Assembly (NCBI GenBank): GCA_032718475.1
Contig: JAUCBJ010008354.1
Coordinates: 124,001-188,000 of the forward strand
Direction: 5' to 3'
Length of the DNA: 64,000 bases
Source of the DNA: Nemertoderma westbladi
Lineage: Eukaryota; Xenacoelomorpha; Nemertodermatida; Nemertodermatidae
Shown: one piece after another, positions 1 through 8,958 of the stretch
How positions within the stretch are numbered: position 1 is the stretch's first letter
How the letters are laid out: each line of letters begins with the position of its first letter
The notes under the pieces: generated by a model
Seen by the model: only the letters and a program-made list of their open reading frames with translations
The model's database searches: none
Told to the model about the DNA's origin: nothing
Program-made: the position numbers and the translations under genes

Positions 1-130
1 TAACTCCACTCTGACTGACTCTAACTTCTCCACTCTCACCCTGATTCTCCTCTACTTCTCTTCTACTTTCACTCTAACTTTCGTACCCCCTGTCCCTCAC
101 TCTGTCTCTTACTCCTCCCCCCCACACTTG
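1..130. repeat. Pyrimidine-rich degenerate simple repeat
   Basis: The plus strand is a run of diverged CTAACTC, CTCTAACTT and CTACTTCTC words with almost no G. The same style of sequence returns at about 2401-2860, so the relic gene at 443-2116 is bracketed by related low-complexity DNA. No coding signal is seen. The stretch 131-442 that follows is AT-rich and also shows nothing recognisable. Confidence 0.6.
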
Positions 131-442
131 AATTGCACTCGCATTCTCTCTACGTGCCTCAACACTTGGCTACTTTTAACCCATTCACTCCTGATGAGCC
201 TCACCCTCCCCTTCCGTGCCGTCGCACCTAAGAAGCGTCAAGTGTGTAGTGCTACGTCTAGTCTCTCGTCCTCATGTCATAGTCAATTGGCCCCCAGTCC
301 CAGTAGCTAATTGGAAAAAGGTTACATGACTATAGTACTTACTTTGGTTATATTGGTTATATGATTATATTCTATTCTAATGATTATTACATACGTACAT
401 ACTAATTGCACTTTTAATTAAATTTGCACTTAGGAGTTTGTA

Positions 443-2116
443 TTACGACACCTTCATAGCCCGCGGCACATGCTCCGCCAAGAAATCTCTGAACTCTCCC
501 CGGTTCTCTGGCGTCCACCGGTTTAAATACCTCTGTGTATTTATCACTCCGGCATACGACGCCGCCGTTGACACTTCCTGATAAGTAAACGGAAGTCTCC
601 GTTTGATGATTTCCAGGTGGGCCTCCTGGTTAATATTAAAGAAGCCCCACCGGAATTCCTGGGCCTTCATCCGCTGCCGCATCATGACGCCAAACATCGG
701 CCCACTCCTCGAAGATCCTAAACTTCTCCTTGTTGTCCATCCAGTCGCACTGGCGTCCGTAGTGCCCCCAGAAGTTGCACTTAGAACGCCCCCATCCTAT
801 GACTCGACTCGCGGCAATAGAGGCAGCTTGTTCCCCTTTGGAATCGGTACAAGCAGCTCCTTTCCTGGTGAGTTTGCCTCCTGCAGTAATCGCAGCCGAG
901 TACCAGTGCCTCCCGCCCCACGTCGTCTTTCGTGCCAAGCGATCTCCTCGGTCTATGGAGTCGCTGGTAAGCGAACTTCTGGACATTAGCGTCCCTGTCC
1001 ATGTCCATCTCCTCGCCTCGCCTGGGCATCGTCTCTCCGAATACTACCCGTGGTGCCGTTCCCGGTTCATCGCCCAACCTGATGGTGCTCCCCGCGAAAT
1101 CCATCGCCAGCTCTCATGCACCCAGGCCCGCTTGCCGGGTCTATCCCAGAAGGCCCTCGCCCCGCTGGCCATCACCACTCTCCCGCCAACCCAGTCTGTG
1201 TCCGAGTGGCCGATTCTCCCGATGGGCGGCATCTCTCCGAACTCATCGTCATCCTCGTCCTCCTCTGGGAGTGGCTCCAAACCCGGATCCAGTGGATCCA
1301 CTGTGTCCCTTCCCACCTTGGCTCTCGCCCGTGACTCTCCATCCTTCCAGTTCCCCTGGCATTCTCTCCACGAAATCGCCCTCGGCGCCCGCTGGTATGG
1401 GCGTCGTCCTCAATCCCGATGTCGACTGTTTCGGTGATCCTACCGTCCACCCCAATTCTCGCCCTAGAGACTCGCCCGAACTCCCTGATGTCAAGTGTAG
1501 ATCGTCCAAGGCTGCCTGTTCCTCGAACCCATAGCCCTCTCCTCTAGCTTCCGCCTCCCTTTCTTCTGCCTCCCTCCTTTCTCGTCTAGCGATTTCTTCC
1601 AATCGCTTTGCCTCTCGTCTATCCGCCTCTCGCTGCTCCCACCTCTGATATGGCGTATCAACCTCCCTGTCTACTAGATATCGCAGTTATAATATACCGA
1701 CTCGCCCTTCAGCCCCGGGTGGTCTACCAGACCCCCGAAAGCCACTTTGAAGGCTCTTCTGTAGTTCAGGGGTGATCCCGATAGCAGAAATGCCGTTGGC
1801 TCTCTCTCGATAACCACGGTCATGAATAGGTTTAGCAAACCTATCATTATCCAGTCCTCCTGCAGGATATATTGCTTCTGATATATCTTTTTCGCTCCTC
1901 TCTGGAATTGATGCACCTCCAGCATCCCCACATGCATCCCCACTTCAGCGAGTTCGCCAACTCCGCTCCATACTCCTCCCTGAATTTGCCCCAGTCTATT
2001 GTCTTGTGGCATACGAGCCCCATTAACTGGCCCATCGCCACCGCTCCACAATGACCCGTGTTCTCTACTAGTCCCAACCCAGCTGGCGCTGTCATAGCCA
2101 TGTAGACCGTTTGCAT
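443..2116 (-). pseudogene. Broken gag-like or ORF3-like gene with zinc knuckles
   Basis: I do not recognise a family. On the minus strand, six or seven overlapping open pieces in changing frames (about 2116-1847, 2051-1674, 1602-1249, 1316-1044, 1104-781, 860-636, 697-443) join end to end as expected for one gene with several frameshifts. In order they show a hydrophobic N-terminal region, an Arg/Glu-rich stretch, an acidic patch (EEDEDDDEFGE, near 1260), then cysteine motifs: CDYCRRQTHQERSC is an exact CX2CX4HX4C knuckle near 870, CLYCRESSH begins a second, and CNFWGHYGRQC looks like a third with one cysteine changed to tryptophan. The C-terminal part (FRIFEEWADVW onward) is helical in character. 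Three knuckles followed by an aromatic helical tail matches the layout of the BEL ORF3 at 11475-13577, but sequence similarity is weak. The region is GC-rich compared with its AT-rich flanks. A gag relic of another retroelement is equally possible. Confidence 0.45.
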
Positions 2117-2150
2117 GTCCAGGAGGTTGGGGGTCTCCGGACCAATGATC

Positions 2151-2170
2151 CTCTCTCTCTCTCTCTCTCT
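2151..2170. repeat. (CT)10 microsatellite
   Basis: Ten perfect CT dinucleotides lie directly upstream of the minus-strand relic gene. On that strand the tract reads as (AG)n ahead of the first open piece. Confidence 0.95.
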
Positions 2171-2563
2171 AAAGTGCCAAATTTCCTAAATTCCATAATT
2201 TTGTCAGTTACTTTAATTATGTTCTAGAATATCCTGCCTACTGTTACCATAATTTGTTTAATTTTGATTTTAATATTTATTTTGATCCTACAACTGTGCT
2301 ATCAGTATCTATTAATGGATTATTTATTCTCTTAATCCATATTCTGGCCTATTCTGCAGTACAGTAGTATGTCCCGTGTGGCCTACACGATCTGTGCTGC
2401 TGTCCCCACGTGCCCCCCTCTCACTACTCACTACTAACTCTACTAACTTTCTAGCTAATTTCTACTAACTCTTACTGACTCTTACTACATACTACGTACC
2501 CTCCTACTACCAACTCTTGCTACTAACAGTACTACACGTACCCTCTTACTGACTCTTACTAAC
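2171..2563. other. Non-coding, grading into diverged repeat units
   Basis: 2171-2400 is AT-rich and holds nothing I can name. From about 2401 the sequence becomes diverged CTACTAACTC-type repeats that lead into the regular minisatellite starting at 2564. Confidence 0.5.
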
Positions 2564-2860
2564 GGTACTACGTACCCTCTTACTAACTAACTCCACTAAC
2601 TCTTACTAACGGTACTACGTACCCTCTTACTAACTAACTGCACTAACTCTTACTAACGGTACTACATACCCTCTTACTAACTAACTCCACTAACTCTTAC
2701 TAACGTTACTACATACCCTCTTACTAACTAACTCCACTAACCCTTACTAACGGTACTACGTACCCTCTTACTAACTAACTCCACTAACTCTTACTAACGG
2801 TACTACGTACCCTCTTACTAACTAACTCCACTAACTCTTACTAATGGTACTACGAGTAGT
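2564..2860. repeat. 47-bp minisatellite, about six copies
   Basis: Units begin at 2564, 2611, 2658, 2705, 2752, 2799 and 2846, each starting GGTACTACGT or a one- to two-base variant, with exactly 47 bp spacing. Each unit combines a near-palindromic GGTACTACGTACC core with CTAACTC-type filler. Copies differ by only a few bases, so the array is fairly young. Confidence 0.93.
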
Positions 2861-3001
2861 AGAGGAAGAGGTGACCCCATCATACTCCTCCCTAGCTTGG
2901 GCTATGGGCTATATCTCGGAGGACTATTAAAAATGCCAAATTCCAGTGCTAAATTGTGGTGTTTAATTGACCATCTGCCACCATCAGTATTGATTCGCGT
3001 C

Positions 3002-3141
3002 GTTGCCATCAACCAATCGTTGAATATTCACCTACGCGTAGCCTAACCACGCGATGCCTGCCTTACTCCGCCATATGTCACCATCGGCAGTTGCCATCAA
3101 CCAATCGTAGCGTAGCCTAACCTCGCGATGCCCGCCTTACT
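3002..3141. repeat. Direct duplication, 88 bp apart
   Basis: The word GTTGCCATCAACCAATCGT occurs at 3002 and 3090. Each copy is followed by GCGTAGCCTAACC, CGCGATGCC and CCTTACTC. The second copy lacks about 15 bp of the spacer. The surrounding 2861-3615 is otherwise non-coding, with an ATT trinucleotide run near 3380-3397; I see no gene in it. Confidence 0.8.
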
Positions 3142-3615
3142 CGACTGACTGACTAACCCTAATGTTATTCACCTTTTCGCCACGTTACCACCACTGCCAC
3201 GTTACCACCACCACTGTATACTGTATATGGTGACGACGTGGCCATCTACACGCATCACGCATATATTATATTATATTGATTGCCAACTCCACGACTGCTG
3301 TCGCCAAATCAACAAACCAACCAGTATGATACATGAAATTCCGTCACGTTCCAGCTACGCGTATACGAGCATTAGTGATTATTATTATTATTATTACGCA
3401 GAACCAAATAATTTTTGTTTATACAGTAGTTCCCTACCGGCTAATCAACCAATCAATAAACCGAATTTAGGCTATTTCTCAGTTTAAGACCTGTATTATT
3501 TTTGAAAATATCTTATATATAATCTCTTGCTTTAATCACAATTAATCATTTGTAATGGTTTTAGTTTAAAAGTTTTTACTTTGTTTGTTTGATTTACAAT
3601 AAAATAAATTAAATA

Positions 3616-4059
3616 ATGTCTTCTGATTCCGATATGGTTATGCCAATAGTAAGGCATTCATTTTTTGCAGAAGATGGTGAAGCCTATATTGTTATTGATT
3701 ATACAATTTACCGTCGGGGAGATGATAAATATAAAATTGAGTTTTCTGAAAAAGCCAGGAAAGTTTTAAGCTCAATTGATATTGATGCTTCTGATAATAG
3801 TATTCATCTCTTAGATTACAACCTGAAAGTTGAGCATGAGGGAAAATTAATCAACATCTTACTATTATCCATGATAGAGGGGTTAATTGTTATTACACAA
3901 TACAACGAAGCTGGTGAAAAGTTTGAAATACGGCTAAATCGGCATAGCCCCTACGAAATTATGTCTTTCTTTATTGTAATGATTTCAAAAGAATCCTTTG
4001 TCGAACCTGAAGAATCAACAGATAATGTTGAATATGTTGATAATATCATTGATTCTTGA
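3616..4059 (+). CDS. Unknown acidic Polinton-associated protein
   Basis: An intact 147-residue protein that I do not recognise. It is acidic, has no signal peptide or clear membrane helix, and alternates short beta-type strands (EAYIVIDYTIY, LIVITQY) with charged turns, ending in an acidic tail (EEST...DNIIDS). It starts at the first ATG after an AT-rich leader and shares base composition and strand with the Polinton genes that follow, so it is probably one of that element's variable accessory genes. No catalytic motif is visible. The gap to the next gene, 4060-4244, is AT-rich with no other ORF. Confidence 0.6.
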   Translation: MSSDSDMVMPIVRHSFFAEDGEAYIVIDYTIYRRGDDKYKIEFSEKARKVLSSIDIDASDNSIHLLDYNLKVEHEGKLINILLLSMIEGLIVITQYNEAGEKFEIRLNRHSPYEIMSFFIVMISKESFVEPEESTDNVEYVDNIIDS

Positions 4060-4244
4060 CTTTTCCCTCTATATTATAAATATTTTATGATTATTTATAA
4101 AATTTTGATGTTTTTAATTATGAAAAAAAACATCAAATTTTAAATAATCGAAAATTGTAGTAGTAATTGCATATACAGTATAACAGATTTGTTTGTTGTT
4201 GTGTATTGAGGTAATTATTTTCAATTTACTTTAAAATTTGGAAA

Positions 4245-4694
4245 ATGGATATTTTAAATGAAAAATGTCCAGTTTGCTATTCTAAGTTATTGCAACATCG
4301 AGATTATTATAAATGTGAAAATAAACATGCAACTTGCGTACAATGTATTGTACAATATTCCGAAATGAATAATTATTGTTCTAAAATTTGTCCTATTTGT
4401 CACGCACCCATATCTAAATTTAATATAAAGTTGGCAAGATACCAACCCAATTATTGGAAAGAGCTTTGCAATATAACTTATATTTCTGCGGAAAGTAATG
4501 ATCCGGGAGATTTATTTACAATATTGGAGAATATTTTTTATAGAAATGTCGTACGACGGTGTTGCTACTATATTCCTTATTTTTTTAGCAGCGAACATAA
4601 AAAAATCATTAGCGCGAAATTCTCGGGAAGTGATTTCCAAACCGCCGATGTTACCTATCATCATTTCGCGTATAAAGACGCTCACCATGCTTGA
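4245..4694 (+). CDS. RING-type zinc-finger protein (putative E3 ligase)
   Basis: The 149-residue protein opens with a cysteine/histidine array in the RING order: CPVC (residues 9-12), a central pair in YYKCENKHATCVQC, and CPIC further on (about residue 49). Spacing fits a compact C3HC4-type RING, the fold of many ubiquitin E3 ligases. Residues beyond about 60 have no motif I recognise and include an aromatic, cysteine-containing patch (RRCCYYIPYFF). It lies between the unknown first gene and the packaging ATPase on the same strand. RING proteins occur as accessory genes in large DNA viruses, where they often act on host ubiquitin pathways; that role here is inference. The ORF is intact although neighbouring core genes are broken. 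Confidence 0.7.
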   Translation: MDILNEKCPVCYSKLLQHRDYYKCENKHATCVQCIVQYSEMNNYCSKICPICHAPISKFNIKLARYQPNYWKELCNITYISAESNDPGDLFTILENIFYRNVVRRCCYYIPYFFSSEHKKIISAKFSGSDFQTADVTYHHFAYKDAHHA

Positions 4695-4906
4695 AAATGA
4701 GTCTATACTATAATTGGAAATAACACCTTTTGTTGCAGCGAGCGTCACATACTGTAGTTGTGTCATATGTTAATTAAATATACAGTACTCTAATATTGTA
4801 GTTGCATCAATTATTGTTATATACATAGTAATGGTGATGGTTTATTGATATTGATATTTATATTATATTATATTGTATTGTTGATATATCTTAATAATAA
4901 TAATAA

Positions 4907-5589
4907 ATGGCTGACTTTAATTCAGGTCCATATAATTTAAACTTTCAAATGGGAACGAGTATGATAATTTCTGGCCCATCTGGTTCTGGAAAGTCAACAT
5001 TTTTGTTAGCAATTTAATTAAATACAAGAATGGTTGTTTCAAAGAAGCCCCCTTGCGAGTATTGTATTGTTACGGGAGCAATCCCCCAACTATTCCTGGT
5101 ATTACTCACCTTTACAAAGGTTTGCCAGAAAATATAGATAGTTTAGTGAATAGTCGAGATTTATTAATTATAGATGATTTATTAACAGAAACTGAGTCCA
5201 GTACAGCTTTAACTGTATTGTTTACTAAGGTAGCTCATCATTCCAATATATTTATTTGTTTTATAACGCAAAACATGTTTTACGGTGGGAAGCATAACCG
5301 CACAAGATCAATTAATAGCCATGCTTTAGTATTAATGAAAAATCCGCGAGACAGTTTATTGGTTTTAAATTTCGCGAAGCAGATGTTACCAGGGCAGACC
5401 AAATTTTTAGTAGATTCCTATCAAGATGCGACTATTGAACCATTTTCACATTTCTTAATTGATTTACGACAGGAAACACCCGAACATTTAAGATTTAGAT
5501 CGGATATATTTCGTAATCATAATTTTTACATTAAAAATTACATTGACTATAAACGTAGCGAAAATAATAATAATAATAATAATAAATAA
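4907..5589 (+). pseudogene. Packaging ATPase (FtsK/HerA, A32-like), frameshifted
   Basis: This is the genome-packaging ATPase typical of Polintons and related double-jelly-roll viruses, which pumps DNA into capsids. Reading from ATG 4907, the Walker A motif ISGPSGSGKST is at residues 21-31. The frame then hits TAA at 5015-5017. Shifting frame at about 5012-5016 restores a 178-plus-residue reading that includes the Walker B strand LLIIDDLL and a downstream ITQNMF sensor-like segment, then runs to 5589 with an Asn-rich end coded by an AAT repeat. The break looks like loss of one base in a T/A run, placed between Walker A and Walker B, so neither part alone could be an ATPase. Confidence 0.85.
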
Positions 5590-5626
5590 TTAATATTTTG
5601 TAACAATTTTCAATAATGTTGCAACA

Positions 5627-6010
5627 ATGAATAGACTTGTGCAGAAATATCGTAACGAACTGGAATTTCTAGGCAGCGCTACCCCTCAACAAAGAACTTA
5701 TTTTATTAACCATACCGCGAGTAACGAATTAATACGGCTCATTGTAAATACTGCATTAAATGTTCTAAAAGGTAACGTACAATTGTCTCCTCATTCATTT
5801 AGAAATATTCGCCACTATAAAAAGGTATTGAAATCACTCAACCGTAAAACAAAAAATATATCAAGTTACAGAAAAAAGTTAAACAATCAATCTGGATGCA
5901 TACTACCGTTTCTAATACCCTTACTCGGCATTGGTGCGAAACTCGCCGCGAGTGCCGGTGCCGCTGCCGCTGGAGCGGCTATTGCGAAAAAAATTAACCG
6001 CGGACGGTAA
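5627..6010 (+). CDS. Small basic/hydrophobic virion-type protein
   Basis: The 127-residue protein has a helical N-terminal half (NELIRLIVNTALNVLKGNVQL) followed by a very basic segment (KVLKSLNRKTKNISSYRKKL, about 81-100) and a C-terminal Pro/Gly/Ala hydrophobic stretch (LPFLIPLLG, then Ala-rich) ending in KKINRGR. This order matches a small protein found in many metazoan Polintons, sometimes compared with adenovirus core/pX-type proteins; the assignment is from memory of the pattern and is moderate. The start follows the ATPase by 37 bp. It appears intact. A role in DNA condensation or membrane interaction of a virion is inference. Confidence 0.6.
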   Translation: MNRLVQKYRNELEFLGSATPQQRTYFINHTASNELIRLIVNTALNVLKGNVQLSPHSFRNIRHYKKVLKSLNRKTKNISSYRKKLNNQSGCILPFLIPLLGIGAKLAASAGAAAAGAAIAKKINRGR

Positions 6011-6012
6011 TA

Positions 6013-6183
6013 ATGGTTAAAACAGGAGTAACATTTAGAAAATTATATTTAGTATCGAGTAAACCGTTAGCTACTGATTTAAAACCTCAAGATATACCTA
6101 GAGTAAATACTACAAAAAGAAAACCCTTTAAAACATCAACTTCAAAGAAAATAATAAAAAAATTTCAGTTGTTTTTACGGTGA
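6013..6183 (+). CDS. Short basic ORF, 56 residues
   Basis: An ATG two bases after the stop of the preceding gene opens a 56-residue, Lys/Thr/Arg-rich reading (TTKRKPFKTSTSKKIIKK near the end) closed by TGA at 6181-6183. The tight spacing and shared base composition suggest it is part of the Polinton gene row. It could instead be the remains of a longer gene, because a second reading overlaps its end. No function can be assigned. Confidence 0.4.
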   Translation: MVKTGVTFRKLYLVSSKPLATDLKPQDIPRVNTTKRKPFKTSTSKKIIKKFQLFLR

Positions 6184-6234
6184 TGCCCTTTATAAGAGAT
6201 TTGAATATACATATTACTTGCGGTTGTCGAAAAG

Positions 6235-7283
6235 ATGCCACGCAAGATGAAACCGATTTTAAGCCGAAGCTTAGACAAAAAACTGTTAAGAATTTATTTA
6301 GATCCTTCATCCCCTGCGGGATTTGCAAGTATCGCAAAATTAGCAAAAGCTGCAAACATCAAACCAGCTCAAGCCCAGAAATGGTTGAGCGAGCAAAAGA
6401 CATACTCCCTTCACGCACCACGTAGACATCATTATCCGTCAACTAAAATATTTACGGGAGGCTTAAAAGATATATATATGATAGATCTGGTGGATATGCA
6501 GCAATATAAATCGCAAAATAATAATTATAACTATATATTAACATGTATTGATGCCTTTAGCCGGCTTGCTTTTGCCTATGGTATGAAAACAAAAAAGGGT
6601 ATTGAAATTATTAGTATATTGCAAAAAATATTCCAGAAAGGAAAACCAAACAGAATCGCAACCGATCAAGGGTCTGAGTTTCTAAATAAATCTGTAAGGA
6701 AATATTTAGATACTATTGGTATAAAGTATTATGTAATGTATTCTGTGAATAAGGCGGCTATATATGTTATATGTATATATGATATAATGTTTGGATAAAA
6801 ATTTTACCGAAGCTCATTTATGCTTATAATAGGTCATATCATAGGACAATAAAAATGACACCCATTGAAGTTAATAAATTTAATGAAACTGAATTAATGA
6901 ATAGATTATATGGGAAATATAGACAGATTAATCACAAGAAAATAAAATTTAAAGTTGGAGATACAGTACGATTATCTATCGCTCGTACTGCTTTTGCTAA
7001 AGGCTATCGAGAACAATGGACACGCGAATTATTTATTATTCATCGGGTTAGATTGGATAGAGTACCAGCGGTAATGTTCGATATTAAGGACAGCGCTGGA
7101 GCTATAATAAATGGCTCATTTTATTCATACGAACTCCAAAAGGTCCACCCGAATAGTAATATTTATCTCCCGATTGATAAAAATATTGGCAAACTTAAAG
7201 AACGTGTACGCAATGGGAAAAAAGAATATTTAGTCCGATTCATCGGATCCAAGAAACAGTCGTGGGTACAGCATATTCAATAA
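6235..7283 (+). pseudogene. Polinton integrase, catalytic Glu region lost
   Basis: A retroviral-type (rve) integrase joining element ends to chromosomal DNA. Residues 1-70 form the helical N-terminal domain seen in Polinton integrases (WLSEQKTYSLH). The core follows with the first aspartate in YMIDLVDMQ, then TCIDAFSR, then the second aspartate in ATDQGSEF. After VMYSVNK the expected third catalytic residue (Glu in an ERFNR-like segment) is missing; AT-rich TATATGTATATATGATAT-type sequence takes its place and the frame ends at 6798. The reading resumes at about 6807 (LIYAYNRSYHRTIKM) and continues through a basic C-terminal domain to a chromodomain-like end (EYLVRFIGSKKQSWVQHIQ). So the N and C parts are preserved and the loss is local. 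The second part read alone would start at 6855. Confidence 0.85.
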
Positions 7284-7569
7284 GTTTAGGTTTATACTGT
7301 ATATTAATTCATTTTGGGCACATATGTCCGTAATTAATTAATCAATCAATCAATCAATATTAACTCGAATGATATTACTATACTATAGTTCATTCGCTTT
7401 AAATAAAGCCAGTAAAATATTGATCCCTCGCATATACTGTAGAAGCGCATATACTGTAGAAGCGGGGGGAATGAACGTGGTCACAGATGTCTATAATTTA
7501 ACATTATACCGGACTGTACTGTACTGTATGTACAAAGGAGTCAAGTAGAGAGCTTAAATAATAATAATA
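7284..7569. other. Intergenic spacer with short tandem repeats
   Basis: The spacer contains an AATC tetranucleotide run near 7340-7355 and a perfect 17-bp direct duplication (CATATACTGTAGAAGCG) near 7431-7465. Further TACTGTA words follow near 7514-7530. No gene is visible. Confidence 0.6.
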
Positions 7570-8448
7570 ATGGCTGTAGATACATATATCACTCTACTTT
7601 CAGATAGCTCATTAAACACTTACCCCAATAATAACCCTAGTGAGTTTACTGTTGATTTAGCCGAAGAATTATATATTGGTCCAAACGCTAAAATTGGACT
7701 CGCGGAGATACAATATCAAGCAACATACAGTAATATTACTCTGCAAACTCAAATCTCGCTGTCAATCGGGGTAGATGCAAAAGATGCCAAATTATTCAGT
7801 TTATTTCCTGGTATGCATAGCTCTATTCAAGTCATTATTGATGATATAAATAAACTGTTTAATTCTGAAGCGAAATATAGAGATTTCGAATTCATTTTTA
7901 ATACAAATAATTCTAGAATTAAATTTAAATTTCCTAAAAAGTTGAAAAAAATACAATTAAGTCTACGTGGTGATTTAATTCAAATTCTAGGCTTAAAACC
8001 GTTATTGGATCAGAATCATCCGGGTATTCCGAATTGGGATATATACAGTACCACTACAGTGGATGAATTAAGCAATATAGAACAGCTGATATTAATTTTA
8101 AATTATAGTGGACCAAAAATTTCGGAAATTGGGATTTTAGATTTTCCAGCTCCCACGAATATTACTCGTAATAAAGACACTATCTTCATATATACAGATA
8201 TTATTAAGAGCTCATTTGTTGGCGACGCTTTAGCTCCGCTCTTAAGAACCTGTCCTTTAACACAATTATATCGAAAATATATTAATCACGAATACGAGAG
8301 CATTTGCTATTACCCGTTGTTGAATAAAAAACTAAAAACAATCTTAATTACTTTACGTGACGGCCAAGGCGAATTAATTAATTTTAACGGTGGTCGCACT
8401 GTTATAACACTTAAGTTAATACGTGGTGGTGGTGGTGGTGATGGATGA
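7570..8448 (+). CDS. Polinton protein, LSDSS/LPSNS family (capsid-like candidate)
   Basis: The intact 292-residue protein begins with YITLLSDSSLNTYPNNNPSEFTV and then IGLAEIQY. This opening is typical of a family common in metazoan Polinton-like loci (usual pattern YVxLPSNSS...FPxN...F...L...WEVGLxEI). The rest is rich in alternating beta-type segments, fitting a virion protein, but I cannot say which one. It ends in a Gly run coded by GGT repeats. The ATG follows an AAT run. Its last 8 bases overlap the start of a second, truncated family member at 8441. Confidence 0.65.
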   Translation: MAVDTYITLLSDSSLNTYPNNNPSEFTVDLAEELYIGPNAKIGLAEIQYQATYSNITLQTQISLSIGVDAKDAKLFSLFPGMHSSIQVIIDDINKLFNSEAKYRDFEFIFNTNNSRIKFKFPKKLKKIQLSLRGDLIQILGLKPLLDQNHPGIPNWDIYSTTTVDELSNIEQLILILNYSGPKISEIGILDFPAPTNITRNKDTIFIYTDIIKSSFVGDALAPLLRTCPLTQLYRKYINHEYESICYYPLLNKKLKTILITLRDGQGELINFNGGRTVITLKLIRGGGGGDG

Positions 8449-8563
8449 GCTCTACGTTAGACTACCAAGTAACTCCTGTCCAATTGATTTTCCTCGTAAT
8501 AATGGTAGTAATTATCAGATCAATTTCCATGGCAACAACCGACGATCCATTTTGAAGCTGTAG
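8441..8563 (+). pseudogene. Second LPSNS-family gene, cut off by LINE
   Basis: An ATG inside the last codons of the previous gene opens a 40-residue reading with LYVRLPSNSCPIDFPRNNG, clearly the N-terminus of the same protein family as the upstream gene. After about residue 29 (YQINF) the family pattern stops and the frame ends at TAG 8561-8563, where LINE sequence appears to begin. The 8-bp overlap with the upstream gene suggests coupled genes in the intact element. Confidence 0.65.
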
Positions 8564-8931
8564 GCCTGCCGACAATAAGACCAAGAAAGATACTGGTACT
8601 AGGCCTATACAGTTTTTATCCCTGAGTCAGACTACAGCCAGACAGCACAATGTCCCCGCTCTTAATCTCCACAGTTCTCATCGTTCTGGGTCGTTTCGTT
8701 GTGGCAGAACCATCCGATCCGCGGGGTAACCCTGCAACCCACCCAATACCCGTATTGGACTGGTTTGCGGAACACCCTGTCGCTACCGTTTCGAACTGCC
8801 GCGCCGAATCGACGGAGATGTGGTCGACGAGTGGATTTAGCCTCTACTGCTCTCGTCGGGGAAGAAGATCTTGGGTCTCCTCTCCACGATCTAGAGGCCT
8901 AATCGCTAAACTCTGTCTACTGTCTCTGGCT

Positions 8932-8958
8932 GGGGATATTGAGACCAACCCAGGACCC
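8932..8958 (+). other. 2A ribosome-skipping motif
   Basis: These bases code GDIETNPGP, an exact match to the D(V/I)ExNPG|P consensus at which the ribosome skips a peptide bond. The preceding LLSLA is the usual hydrophobic helix. Skipping would release about 102 N-terminal residues from the PHD-endonuclease-RT protein. Confidence 0.88.

Larger units (their letters stand above)
3616..8563 (+). mobile_element. Polinton/Maverick (adintovirus-like) remnant
   Basis: Seven or eight AT-rich plus-strand genes lie close together with short spacers. Three point to a Polinton: an FtsK/HerA-type packaging ATPase with a GPSGSGKST Walker A, a retroviral-type integrase with a chromodomain-like tail, and a small protein with basic N-terminus and Gly/Ala hydrophobic C-terminus. 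I find no protein-primed DNA polymerase B, no adenain-like protease and no clear major capsid gene. I see no terminal inverted repeats; the left edge is therefore only the first gene, and the right edge is where the LINE cuts in. The ATPase and integrase are broken, so this copy is dead as a self-moving element. Confidence 0.85.

Noticed and set aside
2564-2860. CRISPR-like array
   Set aside because: The whole 47-bp unit repeats with no variable spacers, so it is an ordinary minisatellite.
3227-3487. 86-codon reading before the Polinton
   Set aside because: Low-complexity translation of ATT repeats, no family pattern, and no match to neighbouring gene style.
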